From Gillisella vitis (GTDB lineage Bacteria > Pseudomonadota > Alphaproteobacteria > Rhizobiales > Rhizobiaceae): a DNA stretch of 64,000 nucleotides. Every line of letters starts with the position of its first letter. The stretch's first letter is position 1. Below are positions 55,045 to 63,939 of this stretch, one piece after another. The stretch lies in contig NZ_LMVL02000002.1 in assembly GCF_001541345.2 (NCBI RefSeq), forward strand, positions 682,001 to 746,000. Direction: 5' to 3'. Under the pieces are notes generated by a model. The model had not been told where the DNA came from. It searched no databases and saw only the letters and a list, made by a program, of their open reading frames with translations. Position numbers and translations under genes: made by a program.

Positions 55045-56175
55045 TCAGGCTGCCTTCCGGTTTGCCGCCGCCGCGTTCAGGGCAATCCCCTTGTCCTTGC
55101 AGATCGTCTCCACATGAAACGCCGACTGCCTGATAAAGGCGATCGCCTCGTTGAAGCCGTAAGGTTGATGCTCGTAGGTCGGATAGCCGTACTGGCTGGA
55201 TTCGTAGGCCTCCCAGTTGGGGACCTCGCCGGATGCGACGCGCGTCTCGTAGGTATCGACCAGCGCCATATAGGCGTCGAGCTCTTCAACTGTCAGGTCG
55301 GGATGGCCGGCGCGCCAGATCGGATCGTCGATCTGGATGCACTGGCGCGGATTGGCCTTCCGCGGCTTGTCGGCGACGGAGGCTGCGACTTCCAGCGAGA
55401 GGTTGAGCGCGGGGTTGGCTTCGTTGAGGATCGGCAGGATCGTTCCGAAATCGACGATGCCGCCGCCGACGGGGCGGGTTTGGAAATCGAGGCCGCCGGG
55501 CGCGCGACCGACATAGGCGTCCTTGATATGCGTCTGTCGGACGAAGGGGGCGAGGCGCTTGGCCGCAAAGACCGGATGCTCGGCGCGCTGCAGGCCATTG
55601 GCGGTGTCGAAGACGGCGCCGGCGCAATCGGCGCCGACCTTCTCGATCAGGCGCAAGATTTCGAAGGAGGTGATCTCGTCATGGGTCTCGATATTCAGGT
55701 GTGCGCCATGCGCACGGGCAACGGGCGCAAGCTTCTGCAGCACCTTCTCGATGCCGGTCAACTGGTCCTCCCAGGTGATGTCGGTGCGGAAGCGGTCGTT
55801 AGCAAGGCGGCCGCGATATTCGGACTTGAAGTTGCCGGGGGCGACCCAGAGCTCGAAGCAGCCGATGGCGGCGCTCGCCTCGATCATACGCGTGAAGCCA
55901 GCAATGATGTCGCCGTCGCCGACAGCGCGAAGGGCTGGCTCCTCGGCGCTGCAATAGGGATTGATCTTGCCGACGCCGCTTTCCAGGTAGAGGCCGAGTT
56001 CGTCAGCCTTCGCCCGGATGTCGCGCAGTTCGCCTATGTCCAGCGTCGGGCTCATGTCCAGCGCCGTTGAAAAGAAGATGCCGGAAAGTCCGAGTTCCTT
56101 GACGTGGTCGAGGCTGCCGAGTGGGCCGCGCTTCTTCGATTCAGGCAGTTTGATGTTGTCGATGCCAAGCTTCAT
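55045..56175 (-). CDS. Sugar phosphate isomerase/epimerase-like TIM barrel protein
   Basis: A 376-residue AP-endonuclease-2-type TIM barrel. The metal ligands expected for the fold are visible: E in LNIETHDEITSFEIL, D in GAVFDTANGLQ, H in VRQTHIKDAYVG and E in LSLEVAAS. The protein is longer than the usual 270-300 residues, with a C-terminal extension EAYESSQYGYPTYEHQPYGF. It probably isomerises or lyses a compound taken up by the adjacent transporters; the exact reaction is unknown. It is the second gene of the minus-strand half of the cluster. Confidence 0.8.
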   Translation of the reverse strand: MKLGIDNIKLPESKKRGPLGSLDHVKELGLSGIFFSTALDMSPTLDIGELRDIRAKADELGLYLESGVGKINPYCSAEEPALRAVGDGDIIAGFTRMIEASAAIGCFELWVAPGNFKSEYRGRLANDRFRTDITWEDQLTGIEKVLQKLAPVARAHGAHLNIETHDEITSFEILRLIEKVGADCAGAVFDTANGLQRAEHPVFAAKRLAPFVRQTHIKDAYVGRAPGGLDFQTRPVGGGIVDFGTILPILNEANPALNLSLEVAASVADKPRKANPRQCIQIDDPIWRAGHPDLTVEELDAYMALVDTYETRVASGEVPNWEAYESSQYGYPTYEHQPYGFNEAIAFIRQSAFHVETICKDKGIALNAAAANRKAA

Positions 56176-56243
56176 GATGTACTCCTTGTCGTTTCCTGAC
56201 AGGCCTCACTGCTCTGGCGAGGCCCTTGGTTATTGGCTGGCGC

Positions 56244-57119
56244 TCAGGCGCGTTTCGCGGTGCGGGACTTGTCGGCGCCGTTGCGAAATTTCGGCTGGAG
56301 GCTCTTTTCGAGATAGTGCTGGCCGATCGACGCCACCGTGGTGATCGCGAGGTACCAGATGGAGGCGACGAACAGCAGTTCGATCACCAGGAAGTTGCGG
56401 GCATAGATGACCTGCGCCTGTGTCAGCAGATCCTGCATGCCGATGACGGAGACAATCGCGCTCGCCTTCAGCATGCCGATCGCCTGGTTGCCGGTCGGGG
56501 GTACGATGAGGCGCGCCGCCTGCGGCAGAATGACGGTGCGGAATGTCTGCCGGGGCTTCAATCCGAGTGCCGTCGCCGCCTCGCGCTGACCGCGGTCGAT
56601 GGCAAGCAGGCCGCTGCGAATGATTTCCGACATGTTGGCGGCCTCGTGCAAGCCGAGCGCCAGGAAGCCAGCGAGCGCCGGTGTGACGAGATCGTTGATC
56701 GAGATGCTGTAGTGCCCGACCCCGACCTGCGGAATGAAGAGCGCGATATTGAACCAGAGGAAGATCTGGACGATCAGCGGCACGCCGCGAAACCACCAGA
56801 CGAAGCCTGCGGCAATCGCCTTCAGAACGATGTTCGTTGAAGTTGCCATCACGGCGAGAAGGCAGCCGAGGCCGATGCCAAAGACCATGGCGCCGGCCGT
56901 CAATTCCAGCGTCAGCAGGACGCCGCGCAGGATCGAGGGATTCACGAGATAGCGCGGAATCTCCGTCCATTGCACACTTTGGCTCTGTGCCACGGTGGCG
57001 GCGAGAAGCACCAGCGCGAGGATCGCGCTGGCACCGGTTGCGAACTGTCCCCACTTGATCGACCGCATGGCCGGTGGCGGCAGGCTCATTGTCGTTGTCG
57101 GCGTGGTGAACAGTGTCAT
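56244..57119 (-). CDS. Amino-acid ABC importer permease (HisM/GltK type)
   Basis: A 291-residue inner-membrane permease with about five helices. LTLELTAGAMVFGIGLGCLL is the start of the HEQR region, and the EAA loop is REAATALGLKPRQTFRTVIL, typical of the polar amino-acid class. WWFRGVPLIVQIFLWFNIAL is also a family segment. The ATG at 57119 lies five bases after the binding-protein stop and has GGAG ahead of it. No ATPase of the polar amino-acid class is present in the window, so it either uses the polyamine-class ATPase at 58627 or one encoded elsewhere. Confidence 0.88.
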   Translation of the reverse strand: MTLFTTPTTTMSLPPPAMRSIKWGQFATGASAILALVLLAATVAQSQSVQWTEIPRYLVNPSILRGVLLTLELTAGAMVFGIGLGCLLAVMATSTNIVLKAIAAGFVWWFRGVPLIVQIFLWFNIALFIPQVGVGHYSISINDLVTPALAGFLALGLHEAANMSEIIRSGLLAIDRGQREAATALGLKPRQTFRTVILPQAARLIVPPTGNQAIGMLKASAIVSVIGMQDLLTQAQVIYARNFLVIELLFVASIWYLAITTVASIGQHYLEKSLQPKFRNGADKSRTAKRA

Positions 57120-57124
57120 GGGGT

Positions 57125-58054
57125 TCACTCCGCGGGCATGCTGGCGGCGTCGTTGACCTTGACGGTCTTGACTGCGAGTGGGCCGAGGCTCCACTTCTTC
57201 ATGATCGTCTCGTAGGCGCCGCTATCGACCATCTGCTGCAGGGCGGCGACGACGGTGTCGCGGAGTTCCGGATTATCCTTCGATATCAGCATGCCGAGAT
57301 AGCCTACGGCGAGACGGATATCGGGAAGCGCCTGCAAGCCCTTGCCGTTGCCGGTCTGGTGCTCGGTCGTATAGACGCTGGTCGCGTAGCCGTTGACGGT
57401 GGCATCGGCGCGACCAGTGCGCACGGCCTGCAGCACATCAGGCATCTTCGGGATCGCCATGATGTCGATCGGTGTCTTGCACTTTGCCGACGCTGCTTCG
57501 ACCATCTTGCCCTGGAAGGTACCGACGGGAACGGCGACCTTCTTGCCGCAGAGGTCTTCCATGCTCTTGATGCCGAGCGGGTTGTCCTTGATCGTCATGA
57601 TCGTGGTAGCGTCATACATATAGTCGATAACATCGACCTGCTTTTCCAGTTCGACGTCGTCGTTGATGCCGGAGATCGTCATGTCGAACCGCTTGGACAG
57701 GATGGCGGGAACGATGGCGGCCCCGGCGCCGACATCCGTCATCTGGACATTGAGGCCGAGGATCACGCCGAGCGCCGCGGCGATATCGGCGTCGATACCG
57801 ACAAGCTTGCCGTCGTCACCGTGGAAGCTGATCGGCGGTGTCAGATCCGTCGCGACCTTCAGCGTGCCGGATGCCTTGATGGACGCGGGAAGGCCATCCG
57901 CCAGCTTTTGGGTCAGCACCACGCCTGGAAGCTTGCTGATGTCAGCCGCTTCCATCTTCTCGGCCTCGCTCTCCGCTGCATGGGTGGAAAGTGACATGAG
58001 GGTGATGAATGCCGTAGCGATGCCGGTCATCAAAACTGTCTGCACGTTTTTCAT
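57125..58054 (-). CDS. Amino-acid-type periplasmic binding protein
   Basis: A 309-residue secreted binding protein (SBP_bac_3 class). A Sec signal peptide spans residues 1-27 (VLMTGIATAFITLMSLSTHA). GTLKVATDLTPPISFHGDDG then KLVGIDADIAAALGVILGLN is the family motif, and RFDMTISGINDDVELEKQVD the hinge segment. AGGGG is seven bases before the ATG at 58054. It forms an importer with the permease five bases downstream. The ligand, a polar amino acid or an opine, cannot be read out. Confidence 0.88.
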   Translation of the reverse strand: MKNVQTVLMTGIATAFITLMSLSTHAAESEAEKMEAADISKLPGVVLTQKLADGLPASIKASGTLKVATDLTPPISFHGDDGKLVGIDADIAAALGVILGLNVQMTDVGAGAAIVPAILSKRFDMTISGINDDVELEKQVDVIDYMYDATTIMTIKDNPLGIKSMEDLCGKKVAVPVGTFQGKMVEAASAKCKTPIDIMAIPKMPDVLQAVRTGRADATVNGYATSVYTTEHQTGNGKGLQALPDIRLAVGYLGMLISKDNPELRDTVVAALQQMVDSGAYETIMKKWSLGPLAVKTVKVNDAASMPAE

Positions 58055-58626
58055 TGAATCCCCTTTTTGGTTTTTGCTGTGCGAATTTTCAGGAGATACC
58101 AAGCAATCACCGTGCCAGTTCTGCGTTAATGGCATCAAGTAATTGAATATGAATGAATAAATATTCCTCATTGTTTTCCGAATAAAGTTTCGCACATTAT
58201 TTCGCACAAGTTTTCGAAATGACAATGATTAAAAAATCGCCTATGCGTCGATTTTCTGGGCGAGAGCCGCCTCAAGTCTCGCCGTTTCCCTCATGTCTAT
58301 TCGTCTCACGATGCTGTTGGCCGGAAAAGTTGCCTGTTTCTTCCCAGGTGCTGCAGATATCCGGCCGATAAATGTGCAGAACTCTGCACTGCATTGAACA
58401 TTAATGGCAAAACTTTAGACAAATAAATTTCCAAAACAAATGTAGGAAATTTATGATAAGAAAGTTTCGAAAGTTTATAAATCATAAAAATCGATTTGTA
58501 ATCAGTGACTTGAATTCTCCTCGATCAGCAAATTCCGAATCTGGCACGGCCCTTGCAGTTCGCTTTTCATGGACATGCTCCGGCGCCGGAGCGCTCGTTG
58601 CCACCACGCAAGATCAGGGAAGCCAC
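58055..58626. promoter_or_regulatory. Divergent promoter region of the catabolic cluster
   Basis: About 570 AT-rich bases with no gene, separating the minus-strand importer and the plus-strand ATPase. Both transcripts must start here, and the GntR/FCD regulator at 54129 is the likely controller. I saw no single clear operator. The in-frame upstream extension of the ATPase gene (from 58453) looks non-coding. Confidence 0.5.
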
Positions 58627-59739
58627 ATGCTGGACATCGCAAAGACTACCGATCGCAAGCGGCTCAGTGTTCGGGGCGTTACCCATAGCTATGGCGGACA
58701 GAATGCCGTCAGCGACATATCCTTCGATATAGCAGCCGGTGAGATCGTCGCGCTTCTGGGGCCGAGCGGCTGCGGTAAGTCGACGGTGCTGAGGGCGATC
58801 GCCGGCCTCATCCAGCCCAAGGCGGGCCGGATCGTGCTCGGCGACGACGACCTTGCCGATGTCTCGGCCCGCGCACGCGGCATCGGCATGGTCTTTCAAA
58901 ACTATGCGCTCTTTCCGCATCTGACTGTCGCGGAAAACATCGCCTATCCGCTCGCCTGCCAGAAGGTGCCGCGCACAGAGCGGAACGCACGGGTCGAAGA
59001 GATGCTCTCACTTGTCCGGCTTGATGGCTATGGCAACCGCCTGCCGCGCGAGCTCTCGGGTGGACAACAGCAGCGTGTCGCCGTCGCCCGCGCCATCGCG
59101 GGCCGTCCGTCGCTGCTGCTTCTCGACGAACCCTTCGGCGCGCTCGACCGGGCGCTGCGCTTCGACCTGCAGGTCGAGCTCCTCCATCTGCAGAAGACGC
59201 TCGGCATCACCACGCTGATCGTCACCCACGACCAGGAGGAGGCTCAGAGCCTCGCCAGCCGTCTGGTGCTGATGAACAAGGGCAATGTCGAGCAGATCGA
59301 CACGCCGATGGCAGTCTACGACCGGCCGAAGACCCTGTTCGTCAACACCTTCATCGGCCAGACCAACGTTCTCCATGGCAGGGTTGCCGAGCTTCGGGAA
59401 GGCGGCACGGTCATCGCCCTGAAGAGCGGCGAAAGCCTCGTCCTGCCGCGCCGCCTGAGCTTCACCACAGGCTCGGACGTCGCCATCACCTTCCGGCCCG
59501 AAGAGGTCCGCCTGATGACGCAGCCGGGCGTGAACGCACTTGCCGCGCGCGTCACAGTTTCCGTGCCGCTCGGCCCGACGCTGATCCACGACCTTGTGCT
59601 TGCCGACGGCACGGGCCTGCGCGCCTCCGAGGTTCGCGGTCCCGGCACCGCCATTCCCGATATCGGTGCCCAGCTTTTCGCAGAGATCGACACCCGCAGG
59701 TGTCACGCATTTCCGGCCGAACCGGAAAGCATCCAGTGA
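58627..59739 (+). CDS. ABC importer ATP-binding protein, polyamine/thiamine/iron class
   Basis: A 370-residue ABC ATPase. Walker A GPSGCGKSTVLRAI, Q-loop FQNYALFPHLTV, signature LSGGQQQRVAVARAIA, Walker B LLLLDEPFGALDRA and VTHDQEEAQ are intact; a TOBE-like domain with ITFRPEEVRL follows. It is of the PotA/FbpC type. The ATG at 58627 has AGGGA upstream. It begins the plus-strand operon, followed 47 bases later by its binding protein and then two permeases. It is the only importer ATPase in the cluster and may be shared. Confidence 0.92.
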   Translation: MLDIAKTTDRKRLSVRGVTHSYGGQNAVSDISFDIAAGEIVALLGPSGCGKSTVLRAIAGLIQPKAGRIVLGDDDLADVSARARGIGMVFQNYALFPHLTVAENIAYPLACQKVPRTERNARVEEMLSLVRLDGYGNRLPRELSGGQQQRVAVARAIAGRPSLLLLDEPFGALDRALRFDLQVELLHLQKTLGITTLIVTHDQEEAQSLASRLVLMNKGNVEQIDTPMAVYDRPKTLFVNTFIGQTNVLHGRVAELREGGTVIALKSGESLVLPRRLSFTTGSDVAITFRPEEVRLMTQPGVNALAARVTVSVPLGPTLIHDLVLADGTGLRASEVRGPGTAIPDIGAQLFAEIDTRRCHAFPAEPESIQ

Positions 59740-59786
59740 ATGCCAACAACGGAATGACATCAACAACAACCAACAGAGGTGACAGC

Positions 59787-60830
59787 ATGAACGACTTCAA
59801 AATGACCCGCCGCCATTTCGGCCTTCTCGCTGCCGGCGTCGCCACAGCCTCCGCAATGCCCTTCGCGGCTCGTGCTGCAGCGGGCGAAACCGCAATCGCC
59901 GCGACCTTTCCTGGCAACTGGGAAGACGGCTATCGCAGCGTTCTGGGCCCGCTTGTCAAGGAAGCCGGCTATGGCCTGACCATCGCCCCGTCGATGGCGC
60001 AGGATCAGCTCGCCAAGGTCATGGCGAGCCCCGGCAACCCGCCTTACGACACGCTGCTGATGTCGCCGGGCCAGATGGCAGTCGCCATCGAGAACGACAT
60101 CATCCAGAAGATCGATCCAAGCCGTCTAAAGAACTGGAACATGCTGGATCCTGCCTTCCAGGGGGAATACGGCCCCACCGTGACCATCGAGGTCAACGGC
60201 ATTGCCTACAATCCCGACCTCGTGCCGCGCCCGAAGGGCTATCGTGACCTGTTCGAAAACCCGGCCTATAGCGGCCTTGTCTCCTGGACCGGCTTCGGCT
60301 CGAACACAGCCGTTATGGCTTATACGGAGATGGCAAAGATCTTCGGCACCGGCCCTGATGACATGGATGCGGTCTTCAAGCTGTTCAAGGAGCATCCGGA
60401 TCAACTGAAGGGCGTCGTCGACAGCACCAACCACCAGATGACCCTGTTCCAGCAGGGCGAGATCGCCGTGTTTATGTGCTCGACCGGCAACGTCGCCCGC
60501 CTGAAGTCAATGGGGCTCAAGGCTGAATATGTCGCCCCGGAAAGCGGCGCGCCGGCAGCCCCTGTCAACATCCACCTGACCAAGGGCGCGAAGAACCTCG
60601 ACGCCGCTTACGCCTATATGGATGCCGCCATCTCGAAGGCTGCGCAGGACAAGCTGAAGCTGCCGCCGACCGAGATGTTCCCGACCAACAAGGACGTCGC
60701 GCTCACCCCTGAGATCGAGGCCTATGTGACGCGCGAGCAGCTTGGCAACATGGTCTATCCGGACTGGGTCGCCATCAACAAGAACCGCGCCGACTGGATC
60801 CGCCAGTTCGACGCCCTCGTCGCAGGCTGA
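59787..60830 (+). CDS. Tat-exported periplasmic binding protein of the PotD/iron class
   Basis: A 347-residue binding protein (SBP_bac_6/8 class). MTRRHFGLLAAGVATASAMP after MNDFK is a twin-arginine signal with cleavage near ARAAAG, so it is exported folded. AIAATFPGNWEDGYRSVLGP is the first domain and VNIHLTKGAKNLDAAYAYMD is typical of spermidine/putrescine binding proteins. GAGG lies eight bases before the ATG. It belongs with the ATPase and two permeases around it. The ligand is not known; a nitrogenous or organic-acid compound processed by the M24-fold enzyme downstream is a reasonable guess. Confidence 0.88.
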   Translation: MNDFKMTRRHFGLLAAGVATASAMPFAARAAAGETAIAATFPGNWEDGYRSVLGPLVKEAGYGLTIAPSMAQDQLAKVMASPGNPPYDTLLMSPGQMAVAIENDIIQKIDPSRLKNWNMLDPAFQGEYGPTVTIEVNGIAYNPDLVPRPKGYRDLFENPAYSGLVSWTGFGSNTAVMAYTEMAKIFGTGPDDMDAVFKLFKEHPDQLKGVVDSTNHQMTLFQQGEIAVFMCSTGNVARLKSMGLKAEYVAPESGAPAAPVNIHLTKGAKNLDAAYAYMDAAISKAAQDKLKLPPTEMFPTNKDVALTPEIEAYVTREQLGNMVYPDWVAINKNRADWIRQFDALVAG

Positions 60831-60840
60831 GGAGAGCAAG

Positions 60841-61668
60841 ATGAAGGCGGGCGGTTTTCCATACGTTATCCCGATGCTGCTGCTGTCGGTGGCGTTCTTT
60901 GCGACGCCGCTCGCCGTTCTCGTCGCTTTCAGCTTCACTGGGCCTGATGGGGCAACGCTGGCCAATTATATCAGGTTCTTCGGGGACGCGTTCAATTTCC
61001 GCGTCCTTCTCAACACGGCACGGCTCGGTCTGCTAACCGTTGCGGCCACCACGCTGCTCGGCGTCCCGATAGCGCTTCTTTACTGGCACAGTGGCAGGAC
61101 GGCGCGTCAGGTCATCATCTTCCTGACGCTCATTCCGATGCTGACCAGCAATGTAGTGCGCACCTTCGCCTGGATCGTCATCCTCGGACGGCAGGGGCCG
61201 ATTAGTGAATCACTGCTCGGGCTCGGACTCATCGGCCGACCTATATCATTGATGTTCACCGAACTAGGTCTCGTCATGGCCATGTGCCAGATCGATCTAC
61301 CGCTAATCATCCTGCCTCTCGTCGCCATCCTGTCCCGCACGCCGGTTCAATATACCGAGGCGGCGCAGGTGTCCGGTGCCGGTCCCTGGCGCATCTTCGT
61401 CACGGTGCTCATCCCGCTGATGCTGCCGGGTCTGCTGGCAGGCTGGATCCTGGTCTTTGCCAGCACCAGCAGTTCGTTCGTCACGCAGGCCGTCATCGGC
61501 GGTGCGCGCAATGTCTATGTTCCGCAACTGATCTATCGCGAGGTCGGCACGCTGTTCGACTGGCCGCTGGCATCGGCGATCGCCGTCGTGCTGTTGCTGT
61601 CCACCGGTTGCCTGCTCGTTGCAATGACCATGATTTCCCGTCACAGGAGACTTGTCGGCCATGGCTAA
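60841..61668 (+). CDS. ABC importer permease, PotB type
   Basis: A 275-residue inner-membrane permease with six helices starting YVIPMLLLSVAFFATPLAVL. The EAA loop is TEAAQVSGAGPWRIFVTVLI, and GLLAGWILVFASTSSSFVTQ is a PotB-type stretch. GAGGAGAGCAAG sits before the ATG at 60841, ten bases after the binding-protein stop. It overlaps the next permease by eight bases. Confidence 0.9.
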   Translation: MKAGGFPYVIPMLLLSVAFFATPLAVLVAFSFTGPDGATLANYIRFFGDAFNFRVLLNTARLGLLTVAATTLLGVPIALLYWHSGRTARQVIIFLTLIPMLTSNVVRTFAWIVILGRQGPISESLLGLGLIGRPISLMFTELGLVMAMCQIDLPLIILPLVAILSRTPVQYTEAAQVSGAGPWRIFVTVLIPLMLPGLLAGWILVFASTSSSFVTQAVIGGARNVYVPQLIYREVGTLFDWPLASAIAVVLLLSTGCLLVAMTMISRHRRLVGHG

Positions 61669-62479
61669 CAGACGCGAAAACCCCATCCCAGGCCTGCTCT
61701 ACAAGTTCTTCGTCTTCGGTTTCGGGACCTTCGCCGTGATCTATCTTGTGGCGCCGATCGTCATCGCCCTGATGATGTCCTTCACCTCGGGTCAGACTTT
61801 GAAATATCCCCCCGAGGGCTTCTCGCTTCGCTGGTACGAGGCGCTGCTCGATCCCGTTCGCTCGGCGACGGAACATGCGGCTGCCTTCAACTCGCTGAAG
61901 ATCGCAGGCCTTGCGGTTCTGGGATCGCTGCTCTTCGCGGTGCCGGCCACCATCGGCATGAGCCGGATGCGCAAGGGCACCGTCGGCGCCATCGAGCCTC
62001 TGCTTCTGTCGCCACTCGTCCTGCCCAGCCTCGTCTACGGTCTGGCGGCGCTGATCGTCGCCAATTTCATCGGCTTCCAGCCGTCGCTCTGGCTGACCGT
62101 TGCCGGCCATGTCGTGGTCTTCGGCCCGCTGATGTACCGCGCGGCCTCCGTCGTCGCGCAAGGACTCAATCCTTCGCTCGCGGAAGCATCGACCGTCATG
62201 GGCGCATCCTGGTTCACCACGCTTCGCCGTGTGACGCTGCCGCTGCTGATGCCGGGCATTCTCGCCGGCGCGTTTCTCGTCTTCATCCAGTCGCTGGACA
62301 ATGTCTCGATCTCGCTTTTCCTTGCGGATGCCGAGACCACGGTCCTGCCGCTCCGGATGTTCGCGCTGATCGAGGAGTCACTCGACGTTCGCGTCGCCGC
62401 GATCTCGGGCATCCTCATCGGCCTCACCCTGATCGTCATGCTCGTCGCAAGGCGCGTTCTCGCGCCGCGGCAGGCCTGA
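61661..62479 (+). CDS. ABC importer permease, PotC type
   Basis: A 272-residue permease with six helices. The EAA loop is AEASTVMGASWFTTLRRVTL, and LVFIQSLDNVSISLFLADAE corresponds to the PotC segment. It begins eight bases inside the end of the previous gene, so translation is coupled. It pairs with the PotB-type permease. The M24-fold gene starts 34 bases later. Confidence 0.9.
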   Translation: MANRRENPIPGLLYKFFVFGFGTFAVIYLVAPIVIALMMSFTSGQTLKYPPEGFSLRWYEALLDPVRSATEHAAAFNSLKIAGLAVLGSLLFAVPATIGMSRMRKGTVGAIEPLLLSPLVLPSLVYGLAALIVANFIGFQPSLWLTVAGHVVVFGPLMYRAASVVAQGLNPSLAEASTVMGASWFTTLRRVTLPLLMPGILAGAFLVFIQSLDNVSISLFLADAETTVLPLRMFALIEESLDVRVAAISGILIGLTLIVMLVARRVLAPRQA

Positions 62480-62513
62480 TCAAACTCCAATAATAATCTG
62501 GAAGGAAACACCC

Positions 62514-63938
62514 ATGACCCCTAGCGCAACCAAGTCAGGCTCCTATCGCGTCGGTTCACTGCTCGCCGATTTCCAGCCGGACTTCGATTTCGATGCACCT
62601 CTGCCGCTGCCGGTCGAGGAGTTCGAGGATCGCCTGCGCCGCATCCGCCGTCACGCTGTGGAAGCCGGGCACGATGCGCTGATCGTCCACACTGGGGGCG
62701 TCGGCTGGTTCCATACCTCAAATCACTATCTGCGCTATATCTGCGACTGGATGCGCGAGGGTGTGCTGATTATCCCGACCGACAGCGACAAGCCGTTGAC
62801 GCTTCTGTCCTTCTTCACCCAGTCGGTGCTACTGCCACCCGGCGGCGAGCCGGTTCTGGTCGAGGACATCTGGCAGATCGGCCCGATCGGCCGCGAATAT
62901 GCCGACCGTCCGGGCGACAGCGTCGTTAAGACGGCGGAGAAATGTGCCGAACTCCTGGCGGGCATGGGGCTCGCCAAGGCCCAGATCGGCCGCATCGGCG
63001 ATCGGACGTCGCTGACCTTCTGGGCGGCGCTCGATGAATTGATGCCGAAGACCAAATTCGTCGCCGACAACGCCATTCTCGACCGGATGCAGAAGGTCCG
63101 CTCGCCGCGCGAGATCACCATGTTCCGCGCCGCAGCCCAGCTCATCAGCATCGCCACGCAGGCGGCCTGTCATGTCGCCAAGCCCGGTGTGACCGACCAT
63201 GAGATTTACGCCGCCTTCACGCAGGCGCAGCTCACTTATGGCGGCGAGACCGGCGATGGTTACCAGATTGGCATCAACGAGTTCGGCACCCATTGCGGCA
63301 AACCCTACGGCCACGTCGTACGGCCGGGCGACCTGATCAATCTATATGTCTCCAACGTGACCTATCGCGGCTACACCGCCCAGACCGCGCGCATGATCGC
63401 GGTCGGCGAGATCACCAAACGGCAGGAAGAGGTGCTTGATGCCTGCACTGAGGGCGTCAAGCGGGCCGAAAAGCTGATCCGCCCCGGTGCCCTGATGCGT
63501 GACGTCAACAACGCAGCCTTTGAGCCGATGATCGAGCGCGGCATGCTGGCTTCGCTCGAGGCGAGGACTATGCCATACAACTGGGCGCCGATGGACGACG
63601 GCAGCGCCCGCCTCATCCCGCGCCAATATGTGAAGAACATCGACTGGGAGGCGCAGGGTCGCAAACTCATGCACGTCTACCCGGCAACCCACGGGCCGCA
63701 TAACCCCAATCTTGGCCATTCCGTCGGCATGGCGGGTGGTCAGAACAGCTTCAACATCTCCTCGCACAATTACGACCGGATGGAGGAGGGGATGGTCTTC
63801 GTGCTCCATACCCAATGGCTGGAACCGTTGTCGGCCGGGTGCAATGTCGGCGACATGTATGTCGTCACCAAGGATGGCTTCGAGAACCTTTCCCGCCATA
63901 CCCCGCTTGAAACCCACCGCATCGCAGCCGAGGCCTGA
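62514..63938 (+). CDS. M24-fold (creatinase/aminopeptidase-like) protein lacking metal ligands
   Basis: A 474-residue cytoplasmic protein with an N-terminal creatinase_N-like domain (about residues 35-190) and a pita-bread C-terminal domain. Of the five metal ligands of methionine and proline aminopeptidases, only the His of LGHSVGM (H402) remains. The usual first Asp is Y278 in INLYVSNVTYRGYTAQTARM, the second is Q290, the Glu of the TIEPG motif is H432 in VLHTQW, and the last Glu is G446. This metal-less state is known in creatinase, which hydrolyses creatine. The position next to a polyamine-class importer suggests a C-N hydrolase on an imported compound. It may be a creatinase-like enzyme or something new. 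Confidence 0.82.
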   Translation: MTPSATKSGSYRVGSLLADFQPDFDFDAPLPLPVEEFEDRLRRIRRHAVEAGHDALIVHTGGVGWFHTSNHYLRYICDWMREGVLIIPTDSDKPLTLLSFFTQSVLLPPGGEPVLVEDIWQIGPIGREYADRPGDSVVKTAEKCAELLAGMGLAKAQIGRIGDRTSLTFWAALDELMPKTKFVADNAILDRMQKVRSPREITMFRAAAQLISIATQAACHVAKPGVTDHEIYAAFTQAQLTYGGETGDGYQIGINEFGTHCGKPYGHVVRPGDLINLYVSNVTYRGYTAQTARMIAVGEITKRQEEVLDACTEGVKRAEKLIRPGALMRDVNNAAFEPMIERGMLASLEARTMPYNWAPMDDGSARLIPRQYVKNIDWEAQGRKLMHVYPATHGPHNPNLGHSVGMAGGQNSFNISSHNYDRMEEGMVFVLHTQWLEPLSAGCNVGDMYVVTKDGFENLSRHTPLETHRIAAEA

Positions 63939-63939
63939 T

